DNA of 9,829 bases from JBBRUG01 sp038247995 (GTDB taxonomy: Bacteria; Chloroflexota; Chloroflexia; Chloroflexales; Chloroflexaceae): positions 1 through 9,829 of the forward strand of contig JBBRUG010000228.1 in NCBI GenBank assembly GCA_038247995.1, given 5' to 3'. Below are positions 1 through 5,388 of the stretch, piece by piece (the stretch's first letter is position 1; the number at the start of each line of letters is the position of its first letter). The position numbers were made by a program, and so were the translations under genes. Below the pieces are notes generated by a model. The model did no database searches. It was not told where the DNA came from and saw only the letters and a list, made by a program, of their open reading frames with translations.

Positions 1-32
1 GCGTTTTCTCGGTTTGGTAATTGGCGGAGTGA

Positions 33-55
33 CCCCCGCCCCCGCCCCCACCCCC
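33..55 (-). other. G-quadruplex motif (four G5 tracts)
   Basis: The minus strand has four runs of five G separated by single nucleotides (C-runs on plus at 33-37, 39-43, 45-49 and 51-55). This is an ideal short-loop, parallel-type G-quadruplex motif. It lies about 90 nt past the aldolase stop on the strand in which the aldolase is transcribed, so it would appear in a read-through transcript. The motif itself is seen directly; folding and function are inferred. Confidence 0.8.
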
Positions 56-72
56 GGATGGTTTCGGGGCCG

Positions 73-100
73 CCCCCCCCCCCCGCGGCCGCGCGGGGGG
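73..100. repeat. C12 homopolymer and GC-only inverted repeat
   Basis: A run of twelve C occupies 73-84. Its last six C plus GCG (79-87) are perfectly complementary to CGCGGGGGG at 92-100, giving a 9-bp all-GC stem with the 4-nt loop GCCG. No T-tract follows on either strand, so it is not a classical rho-independent terminator, although such a stem could stall polymerase. With the G-quadruplex motif it makes the left 120 bp extremely GC-rich and prone to sequencing error. I see no gene in 1-141. Confidence 0.7.
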
Positions 101-132
101 ATTATGCCCGCATGCGCGGCCCCACCCGATCA

Positions 133-152
133 TCTGGGCGTTTACGCCCAGA
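133..152 (-). other. Hairpin overlapping the aldolase stop codon
   Basis: TCTGGGCG at 133-140 and CGCCCAGA at 145-152 form a perfect 8-bp stem around the tetraloop TTTA. The loop holds the aldolase stop codon (TAA on minus, 142-144), so the last codons sit in one arm. There is no T-tract after it, so it fits an mRNA 3' stabiliser or weak terminator better than an intrinsic terminator. Confidence 0.55.
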
Positions 153-1041
153 AACCACCAAACTCCACCATAAACCGTTCCACTTCAGCAACCTCAACAT
201 CATCGAGCGTATAGGCCGGGCTACGGCAGTAGGCGCTGGCGATAATGCCCCGGCGCTGAAGGATCAGCTTCTCAGCGGCAATAATGAGTTCCGTGCCCTG
301 CATCCAATAGCTGATATAGGGCAGCAAGCGCTGATGCAGTTCGGCGAAGGCCGTACGATCCTGCTGCCAACGTCGCCAGAGTTCGACATACACCTCGGTG
401 AACGAACACCCAGGCTGAATACCCCTCGCACCGCGCGCCAACACATCGGGCATCTGTACGCCGGCATAGCCCACCAATGCCTGCAAACGCCCGCCCGAGC
501 GCTCGACGAGTTGGGCCACATACCGCCCCGGCGGCTGAGTCTCCACCTTCACATAGTCGGCGTTGGGCAGTTCGTCGCGCAGGCGCAGAAACACTTCCGG
601 CGCGATCCGCACCCCGGTCTGCGCGGGAGCATACTGCACGATCACCGGAATGGAGACCGCGCCAATCACTCGCCGGAGATGGGTCAGGATAGCATCTTCG
701 GCAGGGCCAAGGAAGAAGGGCGGCAGCAGCATCAGCGCGTCGGCGCCTTGCTCCTCGGCAGCGCGGGCACGCTGCACCGCCACTTCCCAGCTATGGTCGG
801 TGATCGAGATTACTCCAGCAATATCGGGCGTGCGGCTCGTCTCGGCAAGCAGAATCGCCTGCATGCGCGCCCGTTCGGCATCGTTGAATTTGTAGAACTC
901 GGTTGCCAACCCGAACAAGGTAAGTGCTGAAGCGCCGGTGCCCAACAGATGGCGTACCAACTGTTGCAGGCTGTCTTCGTCGAGCGCGCCGGAATCAGTA
1001 AACGGCGCCGCAACAATCGGGATGATTCCGTTGAGGGACAT
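142..1041 (-). CDS. DHDPS/NAL-superfamily aldolase or lyase, non-DapA type
   Basis: A 299-residue class I aldolase of the dihydrodipicolinate synthase/N-acetylneuraminate lyase family, the usual length for this TIM barrel. The Schiff-base lysine is K165 (in ADYVKVE) and the barrel tyrosine is Y137 (in VQYAPAQTG, equivalent to YNVPGRTG). The family GTTGE loop reads GLATE (44-48), so both Thr residues of the DapA proton relay are missing, and lysine biosynthesis is therefore unlikely. GYAG (191-194) follows the lysine where glycine-rich carboxylate contacts usually sit. Family members cleave sugar acids or related 2-oxo acids to pyruvate plus an aldehyde; the substrate here is unknown. The ATG at 1041 is preferred over one 20 codons upstream because the family N-terminus (MSLNGIIPIVAAPF) begins there and a weak AGAGAA ribosome site lies 6 nt before it. 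It is the last gene of the minus-strand transport unit, 192 bp after ATPase F, and is presumably cytoplasmic. Confidence 0.88.
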   Translation of the reverse strand: MSLNGIIPIVAAPFTDSGALDEDSLQQLVRHLLGTGASALTLFGLATEFYKFNDAERARMQAILLAETSRTPDIAGVISITDHSWEVAVQRARAAEEQGADALMLLPPFFLGPAEDAILTHLRRVIGAVSIPVIVQYAPAQTGVRIAPEVFLRLRDELPNADYVKVETQPPGRYVAQLVERSGGRLQALVGYAGVQMPDVLARGARGIQPGCSFTEVYVELWRRWQQDRTAFAELHQRLLPYISYWMQGTELIIAAEKLILQRRGIIASAYCRSPAYTLDDVEVAEVERFMVEFGGFWA

Positions 1042-1127
1042 GGGTAATTCTCTGAACCTAGAGCACTGAGCAGCATGACTGAGCCGCAGAGGCCACTGCA
1101 CCGGGTAGCTCGCTGCGCTCGCGCCTG

Positions 1128-1155
1128 ATTATGCAGGCTCAATCGATCTGAGCAA
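1128..1155 (-). promoter_or_regulatory. Weak candidate promoter with embedded palindrome before aldolase
   Basis: In the 192 bp gap between ATPase F and the aldolase, the minus strand shows TTGCTC (1150-1155), a 16-nt spacer and CATAAT (1128-1133). The -10 box matches 5/6 of the consensus, the -35 only 3/6. An inverted repeat GCTCA-N7-TGAGC (1137-1153) lies between the boxes, as an operator might. The aldolase may have its own promoter or be read from the transport unit. Nothing else convincing was seen in 1042-1233 apart from two 7-bp near-copies (ACCCAGT, CACCAGT) at 1215-1228. Confidence 0.22.
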
Positions 1156-1233
1156 TGCGGTAGTGATCCGGTGACACGCTGACAACCCGACGACATCAAT
1201 AGAGCATCCCGCTTACCCAGTCACCAGTTAGGC

Positions 1234-2244
1234 TTACACCGGCAGCAGTTCGGTCAACCGTTCAGGCACAATCTCCGGCCGACTGGCGTGCAGGTAGCAA
1301 GCGGCAGCCTGATGACGGTGAAGCTGGAAGAGCGGCGGCATCGAGGCGCAGCGTTCCATCGCATGGGGACAGCGGCTGAGAAAGCGACAGCCGGTAGAAT
1401 TCTGCGATCCTTCAGCCTCTTTGACCATGGTCGCACTCTCACCCCAACGCCGGCTCAGATCCGGCCAGGGGATCGAGTCGATCAGCAGGCGCGTGTAGGG
1501 ATGCTGCGGCTCCTTAATCACCGTGTCCACATCGCCGGCCTCCATCACATTGCCCCGATAGAGCACGATGATCGACTTGGCGATATGGTACGCCGTTGTC
1601 AGGTCGTGGGTGATGTAGATGATTGAAACGCCATGATCGCGTTGGAGCGAACGGAGCGTCTCCAGGATCGTTGCGCGGAGCGAGGCGTCAACCATCGAAA
1701 CCGGCTCGTCGGCGACGAGGATGCGCGGCTTGAGCAGCAGGGCGCGGGCGACATTGATCCGCTGGCGCTGGCCACCGGAGATCTGGTGCGGGAAGCGACC
1801 CAAAATATCTTCCGGGCGCAAACCTACCGCTGTGAGCGCCTCTTCCATCTTGTCGCGCGCTTCGGCCTTCGATTTGGCCAGTTTGAAGCGCTCGATCGGT
1901 ACGGCAAGCAGATGATCAACCGTGTAGAACGGATTGAACACCGCAAAGGGATCCTGAAAGACCGCCTGCACTTCACGCCGAAAGGTCAGCTTCGCCTCAC
2001 CCTGGAGCTTGCTGATATCCTCGCCTTTGTAACGGATCTGACCCTCGGTCGTCGTAATGAAGCCGAGCAGCAGCATCGCCAGGGTCGTCTTGCCGCTTCC
2101 GCTTTCGCCGGCGACAGTCATAATTGTCGGCTCATCTTCGTTGAGGGTGAGCGAAACATTATTCAGGGCGGTATTCGAAGTCTTCTGCAGGAAGCCCCGC
2201 GAGTAGACCTTGGTAACATTCTCAAGCTCAAGCAATGGCGCCAT
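1234..2244 (-). CDS. Dpp/Opp-type ABC transporter ATPase (DppF/OppF-like)
   Basis: A 336-residue nucleotide-binding subunit of a peptide/nickel-class importer, acting on the cytoplasmic face of the membrane. It has Walker A GESGSGKTT (46-54), Q-loop Q97 (VFQDP), signature ISGGQ (155-159), Walker B ILVADE with catalytic E180, D-loop SMVD instead of the common SALD, and switch H213 (ITHD). The C-terminal oligopeptide-transporter extension follows TRLLIDSIP and contains four cysteines (C286, C292, C299, C316). Their spacing is like the iron-sulfur-binding motif known in DppD/DppF proteins. An AGAGGA ribosome site sits 6 nt before the ATG. It pairs with the upstream ATPase D to form the heterodimeric motor. 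The order B-C-D-F is canonical for this class. Substrate specificity cannot be inferred from the ATPase. Confidence 0.95.
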   Translation of the reverse strand: MAPLLELENVTKVYSRGFLQKTSNTALNNVSLTLNEDEPTIMTVAGESGSGKTTLAMLLLGFITTTEGQIRYKGEDISKLQGEAKLTFRREVQAVFQDPFAVFNPFYTVDHLLAVPIERFKLAKSKAEARDKMEEALTAVGLRPEDILGRFPHQISGGQRQRINVARALLLKPRILVADEPVSMVDASLRATILETLRSLQRDHGVSIIYITHDLTTAYHIAKSIIVLYRGNVMEAGDVDTVIKEPQHPYTRLLIDSIPWPDLSRRWGESATMVKEAEGSQNSTGCRFLSRCPHAMERCASMPPLFQLHRHQAAACYLHASRPEIVPERLTELLPV

Positions 2245-2324
2245 GTTCAGTCCTCTGTCGGCAGTCTGTCAGTCTGAGCGTTCACAGTCTCGACTTCAAA
2301 GTATCGGTTAGCGGTTAGCGGCGA
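2245..2324 (-). repeat. ATPase D-F spacer with 7-8 bp direct repeats
   Basis: The 80-bp spacer holds two short direct repeats. CAGTCTG occurs twice with an 8-bp period (2262-2268, 2270-2276), and GGTTAGC occurs twice head to tail (2306-2312, 2313-2319). The minus-strand form of the first contains TGACAG, also found after the regulator gene at the right end of the window. The end nearest ATPase F carries its ribosome site (2251-2256). No promoter or terminator was recognised. Confidence 0.6.
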
Positions 2325-3326
2325 TCAAACCGCTTCCATCCGCATCGGCGCGTCCATGGTCGTGCCTTCACTCGTGAAGAGGTGACATGCAACCTGACGC
2401 CCACTGGGCAGTTCAGTAACGCCGGGAACCTTGGTTTTGCACTGATCCATGGCGTGTTCACAACGCGGGTGAAAGGCACAACCCGTCGGCAAGCGCAGCA
2501 GCGAAGGCGCAAGGCCAGGAATGCCCTGGAACACACCCTTATTTTCAAGGCTGGGCAAGCTGCGGATCAGCGCCTGAGCGTAGGGATGCTTCGGGTTAGT
2601 GAACATGTCGCGCACGGTGCTTACTTCCACTAACCGACCGGCGTACATCACCGCGACCTTATCGACAAACTGCGCCATCAGGCCCATGTCGTGGCCGATC
2701 AGAATAATCGCTGAGCCGAGCTGATCCTGCACATGGTCGAGCGTTTCCATGACCTGACGTTGGGTTACCACATCAAGCGCACTCGTCGGCTCATCAGCGA
2801 TGATCACCTGTGGGCGCAGCAGAATGCTGATCGCGATACAGACGCGCTGCTTCATGCCGCCCGAAAGCTCGTGAGCATACATCTTGAAGACGCTCCGCTT
2901 GAGATCGACCGACTCGAGGGCGAACATACAGCGCTCTTCCGAGGTAGACCGCGATTCTTTAGGATTATGGGCGCGGATCGCGTCGATCATCTGGGCACCG
3001 ATGCGCGTTACCGGGTTGAGCGAGTTCATCGCGCCTTGCGGAATGTACGCGATCCGGCTCAGACGCGCTTTACGCATCTCATCGTTGGAGAGCGCTGTGA
3101 GGTCGACATCGCCGACGATCACCCGGCCGCCTTCGATCCGCCCCGGCGGCTTGATCATGCGCATCATCGCCAGCGCCATTGTGCTCTTACCCGAACCCGA
3201 CTCGCCCACCAGGCCGAGCTTTTCACCCGGATAGAGCGCCAGGTTCACCCCGTCGAGGGCGCGCGCGCGCCCAGAGTCGGTGTAGTAGGTAACTTCGAGG
3301 TTTTCCACCTGGAGAACGGGTTTCAT
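2325..3326 (-). CDS. Dpp/Opp-type ABC transporter ATPase (DppD/OppD-like)
   Basis: A 333-residue ATPase, first of the two motor subunits. It shows Walker A GESGSGKST (41-49), Q-loop Q97 in IPQGAMNSLNP, signature LSGGM (154-158, the Met form normal in DppD/OppD), Walker B VIIADE with E179, D-loop SALD and switch H212 (GHD). The C-terminal extension begins near PYAQALIRSLP and carries TGCAFHPRC with four cysteines (C283, C289, C296, C314), matching the DppD cluster motif. The ATG has no clear Shine-Dalgarno. A 7-codon minus-strand frame (ATG at 3346) ends in a TGA that overlaps this ATG, so translational coupling is conceivable. It sits 86 bp after permease C and 80 bp before ATPase F. Confidence 0.95.
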   Translation of the reverse strand: MKPVLQVENLEVTYYTDSGRARALDGVNLALYPGEKLGLVGESGSGKSTMALAMMRMIKPPGRIEGGRVIVGDVDLTALSNDEMRKARLSRIAYIPQGAMNSLNPVTRIGAQMIDAIRAHNPKESRSTSEERCMFALESVDLKRSVFKMYAHELSGGMKQRVCIAISILLRPQVIIADEPTSALDVVTQRQVMETLDHVQDQLGSAIILIGHDMGLMAQFVDKVAVMYAGRLVEVSTVRDMFTNPKHPYAQALIRSLPSLENKGVFQGIPGLAPSLLRLPTGCAFHPRCEHAMDQCKTKVPGVTELPSGRQVACHLFTSEGTTMDAPMRMEAV

Positions 3327-3412
3327 GCTGTATCTTTATCTTTCATATGGACGAAGGTCGAAGGACGAATAGGAGACGTTCGGCTTCGGTGTTTGGCTTC
3401 GGTGGTTCGTCG
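3327..3412 (-). repeat. Permease C-ATPase D spacer with degenerate 7-bp repeats
   Basis: On the plus strand ACGAAGG, TCGAAGG and ACGAATA follow head to tail (3351-3371), a three-unit degenerate heptad array; the minus-strand unit is TTCGTCC. GGCTTCGGTG then occurs twice, 13 bp apart (3382-3391, 3395-3404). This spacer is richer in simple repeats than the neighbouring genes and resembles the heptad arrays at the right end of the window. No promoter was recognised. Confidence 0.6.
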
Positions 3413-4315
3413 TTATTCTGAGCGCCGCACTCGCGGATTGGCGAGTTCGTCAAGACCCATGTTGATCAGCGCCAGCGAGCCCAGGATGAGCACCATCGCA
3501 AAGGCCGGCGCAAGCGGCCACCACCACCAACCATTAAAGAAGGCGCCCTGCGATTGGGCCGACCAGATGATATTGCCGAGCAATGGCTCACGCAATGGCC
3601 CGAGGCCAAGCACCGCCAAGTAGAACGACGCAAAGACTGCCGCAAAGACCTGGCCCACAAACGCTGCCGCGATAAAAGGCAGCAGATTGGGCAAAATCTC
3701 TTTGAAGATAATCCCCAAGTCGCCCATGCCCGAGAGCTTTGCTACCGAGACAAACTGGCGTTCCTTCATCGAAAGCACCTGTGAGCGGATCACCAGGGTT
3801 GGCCCCATCCAGGCCAACAGCACCACGATGAAGGCCATGGTATAGATTGTCACGGCGCGTTTATCGAGCGAACCGGCGATCACAACCTGGATCAGCAGTA
3901 CGGGGATGGGCGTAAGGATCTGGCAAACGCCCTTGATCCCGCCATCGATCCAACCGCCGAAATAGGCCGAGATAAAACCAAGTACCACACCAAGGAATGT
4001 ACCGATTGCCCCGGCCAGTACGCCAATGAGCGCTGTCTGCCACATGCCAACGACCATCGCAGCGAGCAAGTTACGCCCGAAAAAATCGGTGCCGAAAGGA
4101 AATTCGAGGCTCGGTGGACGCCGGGTAGGTGCGGAGAGCGGGTAGGCATCTTGCGGGTCGATAAACAACAGGCCAAAGGTGGTAAAAAGCACTAGGCCAA
4201 GCAGCATCGCCAGACCAATGCCCAGACTCATATTTCGGCGCAGATAGCGTAGGATCAGCGTAACGCGGCTCATCGGGCGAGCCCGGGCTGGAGATGGAAG
4301 GGTTACAACAGCCAT
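3413..4315 (-). CDS. Dpp/Opp-type ABC transporter permease C
   Basis: A 300-residue inner-membrane permease with about six transmembrane segments (roughly 30-53, 93-120, 127-150, 152-176, 207-235, 265-288) and a short cytoplasmic N-terminus rich in Pro, Ala and Arg. The DppC/OppC landmark FGTDFFGRN (74-82) is present, with Asn where GRD is usual. The ATPase-coupling EAA loop lies around 190-210 (SVAKLSGMGDL, then FKEILPN). Four consecutive tryptophans (263-266) precede the last membrane segment, a variation on the WW found there in relatives. Only 3 nt (TTT) separate the TAG of permease B from this ATG, and a GGAG ribosome site (4322-4325) lies at the end of permease B, so the two are almost certainly translationally coupled. 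It forms the translocation pore with permease B. Confidence 0.94.
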   Translation of the reverse strand: MAVVTLPSPARARPMSRVTLILRYLRRNMSLGIGLAMLLGLVLFTTFGLLFIDPQDAYPLSAPTRRPPSLEFPFGTDFFGRNLLAAMVVGMWQTALIGVLAGAIGTFLGVVLGFISAYFGGWIDGGIKGVCQILTPIPVLLIQVVIAGSLDKRAVTIYTMAFIVVLLAWMGPTLVIRSQVLSMKERQFVSVAKLSGMGDLGIIFKEILPNLLPFIAAAFVGQVFAAVFASFYLAVLGLGPLREPLLGNIIWSAQSQGAFFNGWWWWPLAPAFAMVLILGSLALINMGLDELANPRVRRSE

Positions 4316-4318
4316 AAA

Positions 4319-5317
4319 CTACTCCAGGCGAATGCGCGGATCCAGCAGCGGATAAATCAATTCAACCAGAACCATGAGCACGGCGACAGTAATCGTGATA
4401 AAAAGCACAATACCGTAGATCACGATAAAGTCGTTCGAGCGGATCGCATTTGTGAGCACTGTGCCAACACCCGGTAAGGCGAAGAGTTGCTCAACCACCA
4501 GCCCGGAGGTAATCATCGTGCCGAGGGCGAGGATGAGCCCGGTTACCTGGGGTAGCAGCGCGTTGCGCAGGTAGTAGTCGCGGAAGATCGCAAACCCGCC
4601 CAGACCTTTATGCTCGGCAAAAGTGACATAATCTTCGCCCTGGATCGTCACGCCCATGCCGCGCATCGAAAGCACCCAGGCGCCGACTGACCCAAGGATC
4701 AGCGCCAGCGCGGGCAAGATCTGATGCCGAGCGGCATCGAGGACGAATGGTAGCGACATACTCGGTACGGTGCCGATCGAATACGAGCCGCCCAACGGCA
4801 ACCAACCCAGGCGAAAGGCAACGAAGAAGAGCAACAGCACGCCCATCAGCACGGGCGGTACGCCCATCAGCAACACAAATGGCGTTGCCACCGAACGCAG
4901 CCAACCGGGAGCTTTGGGCCATGCAGCTACCGCGCCAAGCAAGTTCCCGATGATAAAGGCCAAGATTGTTGTCGAGAGCAGCAACCCGATCGTCCAGGGC
5001 AGCGCTTCCATGATCAGATCCCAGGTTGTTTTCGGGAACCGATTGAGCGAGACCCCTAGATCGAGGCGCACGACATTGCTCATGTAGTCAAAATACTGTT
5101 CGTGGAGCGGCTTGTCGATGCCGAAACGTGCGCTATAAGAGGCAATAATCACCTCAAGGTTTTCGGCCGAGAAACCGCCCATCCGGGTCAGTTCGGCGAA
5201 ACGCTCGCGAATCGGGTTGCGTGGCGACATGCGTGGAATGAAGAACACGATCGTCGAGGCCGACCAGATCACAAGGAGCAGAAAGCCCAGGCGCTTGAGG
5301 ATAAAGATTAGGCGCAT
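4319..5317 (-). CDS. Dpp/Opp-type ABC transporter permease B
   Basis: A 332-residue inner-membrane permease of the DppB/OppB type, at normal family length. An N-terminal membrane anchor (about 7-29) is followed by the periplasmic domain with the typical RFGIDKPLHEQYFDYM stretch (64-79). The pore domain has five segments (about 105-131, 143-170, 195-217, 257-281, 298-322). The EAA coupling loop spans about 230-256 and ends in RNALLP. The family signature LFALPGVGTVL (278-288) and the C-terminal DPRIR are intact. No Shine-Dalgarno precedes the ATG, and the upstream bases are C-rich. This contrasts with the strong site of the binding-protein gene and the stem-loop between the two, and fits lower permease than binding-protein output. 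Confidence 0.94.
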   Translation of the reverse strand: MRLIFILKRLGFLLLVIWSASTIVFFIPRMSPRNPIRERFAELTRMGGFSAENLEVIIASYSARFGIDKPLHEQYFDYMSNVVRLDLGVSLNRFPKTTWDLIMEALPWTIGLLLSTTILAFIIGNLLGAVAAWPKAPGWLRSVATPFVLLMGVPPVLMGVLLLFFVAFRLGWLPLGGSYSIGTVPSMSLPFVLDAARHQILPALALILGSVGAWVLSMRGMGVTIQGEDYVTFAEHKGLGGFAIFRDYYLRNALLPQVTGLILALGTMITSGLVVEQLFALPGVGTVLTNAIRSNDFIVIYGIVLFITITVAVLMVLVELIYPLLDPRIRLE

Positions 5318-5341
5318 AGTTGTGTACCCGTTGGAGGTTGG

Positions 5342-5375
5342 GGCGGACAGTTGTGCCGTAGCACAACCATCCGCC
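5342..5375 (-). other. Intercistronic hairpin after the substrate-binding protein gene
   Basis: Arms GGCGGA/TCCGCC (5342-5347, 5370-5375) and GTTGTGC/GCACAAC (5350-5356, 5361-5367) enclose the tetraloop CGTA, with a 2x2 mismatch between the two stems. It lies 13 nt after the binding-protein stop and before permease B. There is no T-tract on the minus strand, so it probably does not terminate all transcripts. Hairpins at this place in binding-protein-dependent operons (the malE-malF region is the well-known case) protect the upstream mRNA from 3' decay and raise binding-protein level. That role is inferred here. Confidence 0.7.
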
Positions 5376-5388
5376 GGATTACTTGGCT

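Noticed and set aside
58..930. A 290-codon plus-strand frame opposite the aldolase
   Set aside because: Antisense shadow; starts inside the poly-C tract and resembles no family.
142..1041. Annotation as dapA (lysine biosynthesis)
   Set aside because: The Thr-Thr pair of the GTTGE loop is absent and the gene is linked to transport and sugar-type genes rather than amino-acid synthesis.
1234..3326. Four-cysteine motifs at the C-termini of both ATPases as a novelty
   Set aside because: This is a known feature of DppD/DppF-type ATPases, so it supports the family call and is not new.
5342..5375. Rho-independent terminator
   Set aside because: The stem is good but C-rich rather than T-rich sequence follows on the minus strand, and the permease genes downstream need read-through.
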